NCBI GenBank assembly: GCA_025786725.1
Contig: JAHLTZ010000004.1
Span: 434,001-498,000, forward strand
Direction of reading: 5' to 3'
Length of the DNA: 64,000 bases
DNA from: Syncephalis fuscata
Taxonomy: Eukaryota > Zoopagomycota > Zoopagomycetes > Zoopagales > Piptocephalidaceae
In this document: piece after piece, positions 35,446 to 47,808 of the stretch
How the letters are laid out: every line of letters starts with the position of its first letter
Numbering within the stretch: position 1 is the stretch's first letter
Position numbers and translations under genes: made by a program
Notes under the pieces: generated by a model
The model's database searches: none
Seen by the model: the letters and a program-made list of their open reading frames with translations, nothing else
What the model was told of the DNA's origin: nothing

Positions 35446-36748
35446 TTACAAAAGACCACATTGGCGCAAATTAGTCTGGATAATAATATCGTTGACGGCG
35501 GCCATTACAAACTTGATCTGATTAGTGTCGGTAGCACATGTAAAGTGCGTGTAAATCTGTTTCGAGTCTGATTGATTCAAGGCTACAAATCGATTCAAAA
35601 TGTAGTCACAAGCAGCATCGTAGTTCTCGCCGCCATCAAAATCGGGGAAGAAGTGGCGCATAGGCGAGATGGGCAGCTTAAAGCGGAACAAGTCGATTTT
35701 GTTCAAGAAAAGAATGATACTTGTTTGTACAAACCAACGAGAGTTGCAGATGGAATCAAACAGCGTTAGCGCTTCTTGCATTCGATTGACCGTCTCATCT
35801 TCAACAAGCACCTGATCGTACTCGCTAATGGCCACGAGAAACACGATGGCTGTAACATTCTCGAAGCAATGGATCCACTTTTTACGTTCTGATCGTTGAC
35901 CACCAACATCGAGCATTCGGTAGGTGAGTTCGCCGATATGGAAGACTGTCTCAGTAATACCGGTCGTTTTGACACGAGAGCGTAGTACATCTTGATCCGA
36001 AGGAAGATAGTCAGGTTGTGCAATACGATCGATCGATTCAAAGTAGCTAAATAGAATCAATGGTTATTAGTACGTATTAACATTGTACACCATCTATACT
36101 ATGGATATATCATGTTTGGCACTTACTATTTGGCCGAGTCGTTAAGTTGATATTCGCGCGATCGATGGAAACACTCTTGTACGCCTTGATCCAGCCATAG
36201 CGAACGAATGGCCACCGCTACCTCGTTAGGCAGCATATCGGCCTCAATTTGCGATGGCAAGTCGAGAATAACTGCACTGTGGATCTTATTATTATGGTTA
36301 CTTAGGGGAATGCCCATATTGTGCATGGCCTCCAGGATGACTCGCATCGACTGGACGGTGTTTGAGAAAATAATTTCTTTAAACGATTCACGTTCTTCCA
36401 GACTGTAGCCACCATCGTGAATCAATTTCATTTGTTTAAGAATGGTTGATTTTCCCGATTCACCAGCACCTAATCAATCAATAAAATGTGATTAATATAC
36501 TATTGTTATCGTTGTTGTTATTATTGTTATTGTTGTTATTATTAAGATTATTGAATTTATTTATTTAGGATCGATGCAACATTATCCCATCTTAACCTTT
36601 TAATTTTAATTGTTTATAAACAACACTTACCCAGCAATAGCATTTTAACTTCATTGCGCTGTTGGATCTTGTCGCGGCGAATCTGGTTTTCAATCTCCTC
36701 GTTACGTCGCTTGGACTCTAGTTCTTCTTTGGAGACACAGCAACCCAT
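35446..36748 (-). CDS. Heterotrimeric G-protein alpha subunit 1
   Basis: GTP-binding switch that couples 7TM receptors to effectors at the plasma membrane. Three exons (36748-36631, 36469-36127, 36046-35446) give 353 residues, intact. The start MGCCVSKEE has the Gly-2/Cys-3 pair used for myristoylation and palmitoylation. Nucleotide motifs are GAGESGKST (P loop), [12 protein letters not shown] (switch II), FLNKIDLF (base recognition) and TCATDT. The switch I arginine is in [10 protein letters not shown]. The C-terminus QCGLL keeps a cysteine four residues from the end, as in Gi-like and fungal group I subunits. Two intact 7TM genes lie in this window, copy B about 5 kb downstream on the other strand. 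A leader intron is probable. Confidence 0.95.
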
Positions 36749-39191
36749 GATGATTAAATGTAGCAGTTGTACTGTTTAGAATAATAAATAATAAAATATT
36801 AGTCGATTACTATAAAAATAGCAGTAAAAATAATAGTAGAAATAAGATATAAAGATAAATGGTGTACAAGTCGTAAAAAGGAGCACACCGGTTTTATCAA
36901 ATTGTGTGGACGAATGAATGCTTAATAAAATGAAAGGCCGACTTTGACACAAAGAACACCGCCCATTGTATATGCTATATAATCCATAATAAAGAGCTCG
37001 ATAATGTCTCTGTCCATCAGATATGCTACCACCAATGATAGATACAAATGATATTAACGTACAAAATAGCCTCATTATCATTAAACTTAATAAAATGCAT
37101 ATAGCAGAGTAATATTCACGGATACAGTGGCTATAGTAATAGCTGGGTGCCATAACAGCCACACGATTCCAGATACAGTACATCCCATCTGTTTATAATA
37201 TCCATTCTACTTACCAGGTGTCAAACAGCAACAAGAGCGTATATAGGTTTAAGTGTGTAGGAAGAAAGCTAATAAGGGATCAGAACGAGATGATGAGGCG
37301 TTGTCGTTGTACACGCGTATGAATAAATACTACTCGGACGTCAAGAGATGAGTGACAGAGATAGTTGAGGTAGTGGCGGTGTTGGCACACAAGTTAGCCG
37401 TACCGTAATAGCAACAATAAAACTGACGAGGTAAGAAGAAAACTGTGTTAATGTGGATAGTAGTAGTAGTAGTAGTAGTAGTAATAGTAGTAAATAGTAG
37501 TAAGTAGTAGTGGCAATAGTTTAGGTGGAGAAAGAAAAAGGTAAGATAATAAAACGAAATAGGACAGACAGACAACAGACACACAAACATACGCACACAC
37601 ACGCACAGCAGTTATGTAAGGACGTGCACACGCAAACCAAAGAAAAGAAAGAGCAAAAGGCGGCAATAGTTGAGAATGTGTGCGGATGTAAATGGGCGTG
37701 TATGGCTAAATCAATCGTATAAGAGAGAGAAAGAGAGAGAGAGAAAGGCAGTAAATCAAAATACGAATGAAAGAGCGATAACAAGATTTAAGTGGGGATA
37801 CAGAGGCCGACAACGGGCATAGAGAGTGTGAGTGAGAACGAATGAAGAAAAGGTAGGCTGTAGTTAAAGGGGGGAATTCAAAAGGGTTGCCGAAAAAAGA
37901 AGGGCATTCATCTTTGACGCTTTCTATTTCTTCACTCAGCTCATGTGTGTGTGTACTGCATGCGGGGAAGTAAAAAGGGTCGGAAAGGGATATTATTATA
38001 GTATAGTCATAAGTTAATTAAGTTTTGTATTATATTTTATTATATTGATAATACGATGATCGGTAAACAGTAGGTAGAATAGTATATAGTATACTGCAAA
38101 GTTTAAATCCTGGGCAAAGTATGTTTCATAATGTTTTCATGTGTATAATAAGCCTAGTCGATAAATTAAACATGGGTCTATTAATGGGAATTGAGGCCAT
38201 TTGCGGAGTCGTCACTCCGAAGTACGTGTGTTCAACATTATCCATCTTTATCTCTATCTACTTCTCTTTTTCTCTTTCTGTGTGTATGTAGGTGTATGTA
38301 TATGCATGTGGATGTCTATGTGTGTGTAGGTGTATGTGGATATAATAATAACTAAAAGGCTATCCAATTTGGCAATCCATGCCACATGTAATGGATATTG
38401 GGTGTATGTCTACAATCATGGAAAGTAGAAATAGAAGCGACATGGATCGACGTGTAACACACTATAGGATAGTCAGACGAGTAGAAATAAACAGAATGAT
38501 GGCTGGTTGTTTAGTCACTTGCATTCAGGGTCGGCCTTAGCTTTTTCTACTGCTTTTCTTTTCTTGCTTTAATGAATAATAGGCGAACCAAAGTAATACA
38601 CAACATATAAGCGTACATGTGCAAGTACTGGAGCAAGATAAAAGGGCAATATGTATCAGTAATTTAAAAAAGGATAATTGAGGTGTGTTTACGAGGCAAA
38701 GTACAAGAATTAATATGTTATACTAATAGATTCAGTAATGATAAATCAGCGTACACATTTTAATATCTATTAACTAAGATTTATAATAATAATAATAAAA
38801 TACGATAATACGATTAATATAATGCACGATTAACCTTCTTAAAAAATGAAAAGTATTTAATAAATTCTAATTATATTTTATATCGTAATTTTGATTTGAT
38901 CGATTACAGACTGGACTTTGTTTTTATATTTTTATACTCTATTTTTTTGCGATTCTTAATTGATTGTTCTCGTTTTCACCATCATCTTTGGTTTGTTTAA
39001 GGTTTATACGTGGTTTATTGTTGTTGCGTATCTATCTAGTAAGATATTGGTTTGAATGAGCTATTCTACAACGGTATAGCATTGGTAAGCTTGTCATTAC
39101 AAGTAGATTGTACCAACGCGCATTTATTATTGCCTTAACTCAGTAGCGACTATTCAATGTTGAAAAGGACGCTTCAAAACCACTAGACAAT
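36749..39191. other. Divergent promoter region, leader intron and microsatellites
   Basis: On the minus strand a donor GTAAGTAGAA at 37214 and an acceptor CTAAACAG ending at 36772 bound a likely 443-base 5' UTR intron of G-alpha 1, ending 23 bases before its ATG. A (TAG)n tract lies at about 37457-37510, a GA-rich tract at about 37720-37750 and a GT-rich tract at about 38280-38340. No coding region is found up to the Ima1 start. Confidence 0.45.
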
Positions 39192-41643
39192 ATGCTATTG
39201 GGCACCTCACCTATTCTAGTAGTTTTCGCCTCTATTCTACTATCATGGCTACTATTTGTGGTATATAGCCGAGTAAAGAGCGGAGCATATACGCGTGGCA
39301 AAGTTGTTCGATGCTTTTACTGCCATCAAAAGACACGGCTACCACTTGCCCAGACAGCATCAATTGGCGCAGATTTAAGTTTGAGAAAGAATACAAAACA
39401 TAAAATGGAAACGCCATATGATTGGCATTGTCAATATTGTCAAAATAGAAATTTACGTGATTCTGTAAGTAGGATGTGGTTTATGATGGTACAATAATGT
39501 TTATAATATGAACTTTGATAGCAAGGAGAACTTGTCGATCAAGTGCCAGCAATGTTTAGCGAATTATCAAATCCAATTTCTCAATGGAAAAGTAATATCT
39601 AGATGCAAATCATTATGAAAACTAATGGCTATTTATCGTTTATTTTTAGATAATACGCAATTTGTGGAGACTCGACGACGACGTAGATGTCAAGGACTAA
39701 GCGATACAGAACTTTTAAGTGATGATGAGGAACTTAATATACCATTTTGCAATGGCTGCCTATCAAATCATAATATGGTATTACAGCTATTGGCTACATA
39801 TAAACCGGATGAATCGGTAAATAGACACGGTATTTGTTATAAATGTATAACTAATGAATATTGTAAACTAATAATAGAATCCGAATTTTAAAGACTACGA
39901 TACAGCTATAGAAATGTATCGAATTAAGGTGGAAGAGCGGTATCCATCTTTATGTAAGGAATGTGCACCTAGAGTTGAAAACAGAATTGCTCAAACAAAT
40001 GCTCGAGTAAGAGCACGCTACTTTGGCGAATCACTTTTACGTTCGAAAAAAACGCCTTTCGTTAATAATCTGCCACTTTTTCGATGGTGGAAAGTGCTAA
40101 TTTGGCTATCAATATTTGTTGTTGAGTGGATTTCTCGAGGTCTAATGTTTTATATGTGTTGGTCGGGACACGTCAGTTTATTGCGTAAGTTTTGTTTTTT
40201 ACTTGCACAATAAGACTTACGTATAACGAATATTTAGTTTTACCACCTATAACTATAATAGGCATTACCGATAATATAGCAAAATTGCCGCTTATTAAAT
40301 ACACAACTATAGAAGAGAATGGTATTTATTTGATTTTAAGTATGGCTTGTTGCACTGTGCTATGGGATCCAACATGGCTTCGTCGAGTATATAAGCGACA
40401 GCGAAAATATCCACGTAGACTAGCCTATTATCGAGTAGGTAGCATATCTCTTTCCAATATTATTACTAATGTTAATATTTAGCTATGTCAAGCATTTCTA
40501 TGTGCTATGAGGCTAACATTGATTAAACTGTCTGATGAATTTTTAATATCCAATCAAGGATATTTATTACGATATAGTTTTATTTTATTATCTACTATGG
40601 TAAATATATAAAAATACACTTGTTGCAGCATTGTACTTAATACAAATATTTAGTTTATTGCACTATCTTGGATCTATACGCCAGTAGCACCAAGATTAAT
40701 TAGTTTGTGCAAAAATCCCACAACAAAAGTTCGTCGCATTCAATTACGGCCATTGCCGGTAAGTAATTGTAGTGTAAATCTGTATATATCTAACCAATAT
40801 ATACATATTCTCAGAAGCGAACTGGAAACAAATCTATGCGTACAGAACAGCCCATGAGTGGAGAGAGTGACAATGCGATATCGCCTTTTTCGACACCACC
40901 TAGCTCGTCTAAGCGAACTATTAGAGAGCGACGAAGAGATACAAATGCACTTGTATTTAGCGATGATGATGAGGATACATTATGTGCAGATACCCAGTAT
41001 ACAACATCGCTGGGCACGATGCTTCAGAATCTAACACTAGGCACGCCTCGAATAGGTCGTTCGCGCCAATCTACAGTTGCTGTTGATAATAAAAAGAAAG
41101 GGAAAAAATCCCGTGCAGTTAAACGCAATAGAGCAGCTATCTCCCTGCCTCCTGCCGCTTTGACGCCACGAGATAGTGATGCTGAGGCTGATAGTATGGA
41201 TTGGATGCCAAGTACACCGCACGGTCAACGAAAACAGCCGTATCGAGATACACGTAACATTATATCACGCCCGCCACCAACATCAGCCGATATACCAATG
41301 AGTGGCTCTATAGGAGCAACAGGATTGTTTCGTGTACCGCCTTCATTCCATAACCAAAATCCTTTTGGCCAGACTTATTTGACAGATGTTATGGCACAAC
41401 AACAAGAGCATAGAAAACGACACGGTACGCAAGAAGATGGTAATAGCTATAACACTGTTGGTAATTCGCTTATTACAAACAATGATAAGGTAGGTGGCAG
41501 TAGAATGTGGACTTGTAAACTTCAAATGCTAATAATGCATATAATTATAGGAAACGGGACTGGAAAAGTTATTTCAGCAATCGTTTCAAATTCGCGACAG
41601 TACAAGCATTACTGCCCGTGTAAAACAATGGTTTTCTAGCTAA
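39192..41643 (+). CDS. IMA1: Ima1/SAMP1-type inner nuclear membrane protein
   Basis: Inner nuclear membrane protein that in fission yeast and animals links nuclear envelope, chromatin and cytoskeletal force. Nine exons (39192-39464, 39522-39591, 39650-39816, 39878-40184, 40238-40434, 40483-40599, 40654-40758, 40815-41489, 41551-41643) give 667 residues, intact. An N-terminal hydrophobic helix is followed by the Ima1_N zinc-binding region: CFYCHQKTRLP, DWHCQYCQNRN, FCNGCLSNHNMVLQLLATY and CKECAPRVENR. Several membrane helices follow in exons 4-7 (for example WKVLIWLSIFVVEWI). A Ser/Thr/Arg-rich nucleoplasmic segment (about residues 410-600) precedes a conserved C-terminal TGLEKLFQQSF. The 3' half is duplicated at 7174-8077. 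Confidence 0.88.
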
Positions 41644-41951
41644 TATCAGAATTGAATGCATTATTTATCCAAGTTTATTATTAATGTACAAAATAAATAC
41701 TTATACAGCAAATTGATCTCCACCACTTGCTACTTTGTCGCATGCTATACCCCCTGTTTCTATTTGTATCACAATTACTAGTTATGTGCATTATATAGGG
41801 ACATCAAAACAAGTTCAATAGCTATGGAAAAAAGCCATGCTTTTATCGAGCCCACCATGCAACTGACAAAAGCATTATATATATTAAATGGTCTTGTTCA
41901 GTTATGCTGTATTTTCCATCTAATTCATTTTATACTGCATAATTATATACA
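41644..41951. other. Short spacer between Ima1 and 7TM copy B
   Basis: 308 bases, AT-rich, the presumed promoter of copy B. A TATATATATTAAA-like stretch at about 41876-41890 could serve as a TATA element about 65 bases before the ATG. Otherwise nothing is seen. Confidence 0.35.
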
Positions 41952-43808
41952 ATGTTTAATAGCATGGTAACGCTTTTAATACTGCTATCCTTTGCCGTGT
42001 CCGTCTTTGGAACAGCTACATTTCATGTAGGCAATCGAACATTCCAATATCATACACAAGATTTGCTTGAAGTTGAAGTTACACCGTATACAACTCATGG
42101 TGTTTTAGTGAATGCCGTGTTTAGCAAGAATGCATCATGTGAGATATTGCCATCTGTTCTTGATACAGCTCGATCTGCATTGAGTAGCGTAAAATCCGAC
42201 AACATCACAAGTGTGATTATTGCTATTGATGAAAAGAAGGCAAAGTACCATGACTGTAAAACAGCTACTCATGTAAATAGTCATCATTAGTATTGCGATA
42301 GTATATTCTAACTATTATTATGAATAGGCAGGATTCGCAGTTTCTGCACTTAATCAGTATTTAAATGCTACAAGCGGATTCTCGATCGACACGATACTAT
42401 ACATGCCACATATAAAACCAGGTATTGGCTTTGGTTCGTATCAAAGCTTAAATTATAAAAAAAAGAAGTTTAGTTTTTACGAAGGTGCTTCGCCAGTTAA
42501 TATCGCATTGCTGCCGTATGATAAATATACGATTATTGTGGATGCAAGCAGTAAACTGAAAGTAACGACCATTGTAACAGTTGAAGAAGGTAATTGGTTT
42601 AGTTTGATATTGGCAATTATATTTCACGCATTAGCTAATGTATAGACTATATATTTATAGAGCCAGGACCCTGGAATGATGTTTTTTTATCAGCTGGCTA
42701 TCAAGCGTTTATAAATTGTACACTGATTGTAGTTATGAGCATCATACTATACAGCTTTGTAATTCTGTACAGCTTGATCAAAGCAAAAATAACTATTACT
42801 AAGCAACACATTTTTATCTATGTTTCTGCACTGTGTGCTGCAGTATGTAAGGCAAACTCGTTACTATTAATATGAATAGCATGCTAAACAGTTTTTCTGT
42901 GCGTTTAGTATTTGTATCTGGACTAACACTTAGACAAAGCAGTGTAGCTTATAAATGGATACTATTTTTTCAAGGAGTTTTTTTATACATTGGGTTTTAT
43001 ATATTAATATTGCTATGGTATGTTATTTAATGAAGCAAAGTTTACTATTGTTATATCTAAAAACTTGCTAATAATAATGAATAGGCACTCAATTGCAATT
43101 GGCGTGCAAAAAAGTCGATATTTACAACTGCTTCGATATGCTATTATTATTTCCCTTATAAATACGATTATAAATCGAATATTGTATATTATTTGTGAAT
43201 TTATTCCATTATCTACAGCGCAGGGTATAATGCAAATAATTAGTGGTCGTTTTGTATTGTTTTCTCAATCTATCATTATCATTGCATTCGTTTATTACGG
43301 TAATACTATAATACGATTTCTAAATAATATAATTCTAAACTTTGGTGCTTAGGTATAATGTTCTGGTTAAAACAAGGCGATTTACTAGCAAATAGTGCTG
43401 CAAAGCATGTACTGTTATTAGTAAGTATAGTAATTATACTAGTATGAAAGTATAAAGTCGCAATACTTACCAATAGCATATTAGGTAACAAGGTTATGTG
43501 CAATATTTTCATTGGGATATTTGATGATATTTATTGCAAATATGATGAAAAATGCAAAAGTTTGGAACTACAGTGTTGAGGCTGAATTTGCTCGTGTGAT
43601 TCTTCTCGAAATCTCGTATGCTGTGCGTATCAGTGTGCTTCTTTTTGTTATTGGTCTACGTTCAAAGTCTGATGGCCAGTGTAAAGATCTAGCGACAATT
43701 AATGTAGACAACAGAGATAATACTACAACATTGGTACAAAGTACGTATAATAATTACGACTTTCATGCTTGCGCGATCATGTCATCAAACATCCAACCAG
43801 ATGGATGA
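41952..43808 (+). CDS. 7TM protein with PA-like ectodomain, copy B (intact)
   Basis: Reference copy of the family. Seven exons (41952-42272, 42328-42589, 42661-42846, 42909-43017, 43085-43299, 43353-43420, 43485-43808) give 494 residues with no frame break. A signal peptide (about 1-20) leads to an ectodomain (about 21-198) with FHVGNRTFQYHTQDL, a paired-Cys region, ITSVIIAIDE and PVNIALLPYDKY, which together resemble a protease-associated fold. PGPWNDVFLS marks the membrane junction. Seven hydrophobic helices lie at about 206-230, 240-262, 272-292, 305-330, 340-362, 382-405 and 418-445. The tail is hydrophilic. The stop comes about 17 codons earlier than in copy E because of substitutions after SSNIQPD. 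The topology (outside N-terminus, inside C-terminus) fits a receptor; ligand and coupling are unknown. The last exon runs into an inverted repeat. Confidence 0.8.
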
Positions 43809-44666
43809 CTGGTATTCAAAGATAGTACATGCTATAACACGACTACCATATCTAATTAAATTAGTACATGGTTTGTCAGTAATGGAAAATCACTTGATGC
43901 TGTTTATTACGTTGACAATAGCCATTATCTTTAATTATAAAACACAAATGTAATATACTATCAACAAACTATTTCTAAACACATAGATTTTTTCTGCATA
44001 AATAGAATAAAATATATAAAAACAAGTAATTCAGTAACTGAAAAATGCAGGAATATGACATGTTTATACAAAGTATACAACAGACGTGGACAGATGTGCG
44101 ATAGGCAGCTCAATGATTGATCTAAACTGTAGAAACCATGCTATAAACACTAATTACTATACTGAAATAAATGTACAATAACCGATCGGCATTATACTTA
44201 TTTATTCATTGCGCATGTTGCAAATGGTAAATATCAAAGGTTTACGAATAAAGTAGTACTACCAGTAAATAGCTTTTATACATTAATGTCATGCGCGACA
44301 TGTCCATATATTATTGCCTAAGCCGTTGTTGATTACAAAATGCATGTTTATTATCAGCGATTTAAAGTAACAAATATGAATTTAATAGTTTGCTGAGCTG
44401 GACGATGCTAATCAGCATGTTTGAAGTGTCTTTATGATATAAACTGATATAAACATACCAAATACATATATTACTATTTGTACTACTAATGGATTTGTAT
44501 AAACAGCATAGTACACACACACATCGACACGCCATACATGAATACTGCACAGGCTGTTTGTCCAACTAATATTATCAATATGAATGGTTATTGCTAACAA
44601 TATTGCACAACATTAAATAGTACGTTAATAATTACACAGCACATGTCAATTATTATTTGTTTAATT
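43574..44666 (+). repeat. Left arm of a 1.1-kb inverted repeat
   Basis: Matches the reverse complement of 46650-47748 almost base for base. It begins within the last exon of 7TM copy B and ends 35 bases before the mS38 stop. Noted differences are a single base near 44580 (visible as D against V in a shadow frame) and a shorter CA/TG dinucleotide run near 44515. The 1983-base spacer holds the mS38 gene and a copy of the 630-base repeat. Confidence 0.93.
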
Positions 44667-44701
44667 GTTAAATACTAATTGTTGCCATACAATATAGTTA
44701 A

Positions 44702-45588
44702 TTAAATCTTGCCTAAACGTTTACGAAGAGCACGTGTTCGCTTTCTCAGCTTTCTTCGCTTATGCTTGTTCATTTTCAATTTACGTTTACGTTTAATACT
44801 TGTAGCATAAAGTGGAGCAGGTTTTTGGTTTTGTGTTGGTAGTGGTTGTTGCTGTTGTTGAGTAATCTTGCTACCTTCTTTTAAAAATCCATTGGCAAGC
44901 AACTGACTGTTGACGATACCACTACCTTCAGCATCTCCCTCTAAGCCGTGCTGTGCCCAATAATGCGGATCGGCTGCTGGTGAAAGCACACGTGCTACAG
45001 CTGGTGCGGTCGATGGACGTACCAATTTTGGCGGATGAAAGGGTAGAAAATAGTGAAATTTTTCTGCTAACGCTTCCATTGCTAATTGAGCATTAATATA
45101 TTAATATTAGCAATAAGTTTCCTGTGTTTAACAAATATTTAACGTGTTAACTCACCATTATCCTCGGCTTTGCTTTGTTTGCGTCCTGTGGTCGTCCACT
45201 CTATCGTGATTGCCTCGTCATCTTCAGTCATAAAAATAGAGCGGGGTCTTGATGATGGCTGGTACGAAAGTAGTGGTCGGTGTAGCGCGTAGAAACGATC
45301 TTGCGCCACCGTCTTCGACTCAGCTGCCGATGCCTGTAAGGAATCACCCAAGTGTGAGGGTGCAGGGGGCGGATAGGCTGCTTGCAATGAATTACTCACA
45401 TAGTAGGTTCGTTGCTGCTGGTGAGATCGAGCTGGCTGCATCGCCACGCTGGACAAGGACGACAATGGCTGAAAGCAGCGAGTACAGCCACTGCTCACCC
45501 AACGACGGGTCTGCCCGTTTAGTGAGTGCGCAAGTGACATGGTCATCGAAGAAGAACTTGCAGCACTCACGCTTTCGTGCACGCGCAC
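44702..45588 (-). CDS. COX24: Mitochondrial small-subunit ribosomal protein mS38 (Cox24/AURKAIP1 domain)
   Basis: Basic protein of the mitochondrial small ribosomal subunit, needed for mitochondrial translation. Two exons (45588-45156 and 45081-44702) give 270 residues, intact. The N-terminus is Ser/Arg-rich with few acids, as expected of a mitochondrial targeting sequence; in-frame ATGs at 45546 and 45540 are alternative starts. The diagnostic part is the C-terminal 32 residues, a Lys/Arg-rich helix containing RKLKMNKHKRRKLRKR and ending RKRLGKI. The middle holds a Gln run. The gene is the only one inside the inverted-repeat spacer. Confidence 0.87.
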
Positions 45589-45749
45589 TCAAATACAAGA
45601 ATCGATGTGGAGGAGAAATAAGCGTTCAGTAATCAACAGACCGGTAAGAGCCGGTAATAAGGAAGGAAAATGTATTATTATAAAACTTTTTTGTTATAAT
45701 TTTCATTATTATATTTTTGGTTAAAGTTTACTTTGAGTCTCCCCAGGCA

Positions 45750-46380
45750 GTAAAACTTTTTACGCAATTGATTGTAATGATTTAAATAACTGATTTGTGT
45801 TTAAATCATCGTTTATAATAAATATTAAAGCAATATTATTGTTTATTATCATTTCCATAAAATATAATTGATTAAATGTAACAAAACATCGTATCAGTAA
45901 TAATATTAAACATTTAAATAAACAATGTAACATACTATTTGATTTCATTGAAACATTTAAGGTTGATCATTATTATTGCTGGCTATGTGTAGAAAGATTG
46001 ATCGAATATGAATAGAAGCCATATAATTGCAACTCCGTGTTATTCCGCATTTGCTGTTATTGCATTATAATAATGATCTTTTCTATTTTCTAATATTCCA
46101 CTATTGCATTTTGGGCATATTGTGCTGTAAGATCAATATTAATATAATTATTATAAGTGTTGTTTATTAAACAGCCACTTTCTCTATAGCCAATCCGACT
46201 AAATAAATGACATTTTGAACAATTAATATCATAATGACAATATATATGTATATTAAAACAATAATAAAGATAACTAATTAATTACATTATTATACTAATA
46301 ATTACACATGAATTAATTAATGTTGGATGCAATGTTATACATGTTATAGTAATGGATAGGTGTTTAATTGTGTCTAAGTA
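45750..46380 (+). repeat. Approximately 630-base dispersed repeat, copy 2
   Basis: Direct-orientation partner of 8171-8800. It lies between the mS38 promoter and the right arm of the inverted repeat. The copies differ by many small indels, so this duplication is older than the inverted repeat. There is no open frame of note, and the remaining bases to 46649 show only AT-rich sequence. Confidence 0.8.
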
Positions 46381-46649
46381 TTAAAAAAATGTAAATGTTA
46401 AAATGCAATAGCTCCATGTTTTTAATCCTTTTTTATGTTATCATACATTTTTGCTGTTGTATCTTTTGTTATTACATTCTATATTAATACTAGTGATTTT
46501 ATTGTTAGTATTAGCTGGATTGCATTGTATTATGTATAAAATTGTTTAGTGTCAAATTATGTATTTACGCCATTATATAATAAAAAGTAAAAAAATACTA
46601 TAAACCATTATAAATTGACAGTGCTTAAGCAATGCCTACTAAAATAATT

Positions 46650-47748
46650 AATTAAACAAATAATAATTGACATGTGCTGTGTAATTATTAACGTACTATT
46701 TAATGTTGTGCAATATTGTTAGCAATAACCATTCATATTGTTAATATTAGTTGGACAAACAGCCTGTGCAGTATTCATGTATGGCGTGTCGATGTGTGTG
46801 TGTGTGTGTGCTATGCTGTTTATACAAATCCATTAGTAGTACAAATAGTAATATATGTATTTGGTATGTTTATATCAGTTTATATCATAAAGACACTTCA
46901 AACATGCTGATTAGCATCGTCCAGCTCAGCAAACTATTAAATTCATATTTGTTACTTTAAATCGCTGATAATAAACATGCATTTTGTAATCAACAACGGC
47001 TTAGGCAATAATATATGGACGTGTCGCGCATGACATTAATGTATAAAAGCTATTTACTGGTAGTACTACTTTATTCGTAAACCTTTGATATTTACCATTT
47101 GCAACATGCGCAATGAATAAATAAGTATAATGCCGATCGGTTATTGTACATTTATTTCAGTATAGTAATTAGTGTTTATAGCATGGTTTCTACAGTTTAG
47201 ATCAATCATTGAGCTGCCTATCGCACATCTGTCCACGTCTGTTGTATACTTTGTATAAACATGTCATATTCCTGCATTTTTCAGTTACTGAATTACTTGT
47301 TTTTATATATTTTATTCTATTTATGCAGAAAAAATCTATGTGTTTAGAAATAGTTTGTTGATAGTATATTACATTTGTGTTTTATAATTAAAGATAATGG
47401 CTATTGTCAACGTAATAAATAGCATCAAGTGATTTTCCATTACTGACAAACCATGTACTAATTTAATTAGATATGGTAGTCGTGTTATAGCATGTACTAT
47501 CTTTGAATACCAGTCATCCATCTGGTTGGATGTTTGATGACATGATCGCGCAAGCATGAAAGTCGTAATTATTATACGTACTTTGTACCAATGTTGTAGT
47601 ATTATCTCTGTTGTCTACATTAATTGTCGCTAGATCTTTACACTGGCCATCAGACTTTGAACGTAGACCAATAACAAAAAGAAGCACACTGATACGCACA
47701 GCATACGAGATTTCGAGAAGAATCACACGAGCAAATTCAGCCTCAACA
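46650..47748 (-). repeat. Right arm of the 1.1-kb inverted repeat
   Basis: Reverse-complement partner of 43574-44666, six bases longer mainly because of a longer TG run (about 46796-46810). It ends 61 bases from the thiolase stop codon. On the minus strand it starts inside sequence equivalent to the last exon of 7TM copy B and continues through the 3' flank. Confidence 0.93.
47514..47748 (-). pseudogene. Orphan last-exon fragment of a 7TM gene
   Basis: Within the right arm, the minus strand encodes VEAEFARVILLEISYAVRI, TM7 and the tail of copy B up to the same early stop. Upstream of 47748 the sequence is unrelated, so there are no preceding exons. It is a passenger of the inverted duplication. 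Confidence 0.85.
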
Positions 47749-47808
47749 TCATATTGCAAATATCAATAGTATAAATGAATTTATTTGCAATTGGCTGCTA
47801 TTGATTCA

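Noticed and set aside
37330-37784. Overlapping minus-strand frames with hydrophobic Leu/Tyr/Thr runs that look like membrane helices
   Set aside because: All lie over trinucleotide and GA repeats; three frames are open at once, a sign of low complexity rather than coding.
38095-38125. TTTAAATCC-like sequence resembling a tRNA B box
   Set aside because: No matching A box, acceptor stem or cloverleaf could be found around it. No tRNA or rRNA is supportable in the window.
43765-43953. A 62-codon frame identical at 47369-47557 and similar at 59264-59452, which could look like a conserved small gene
   Set aside because: It overlaps the 7TM tail and 3' flank and is conserved because the DNA was duplicated; changes between copies do not favour protein conservation.
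44412-44600. Short conserved frame repeated at 46716-46910
   Set aside because: Mirror images in the two inverted-repeat arms; a CA/TG dinucleotide run inside changes the peptide length, so coding is unlikely.
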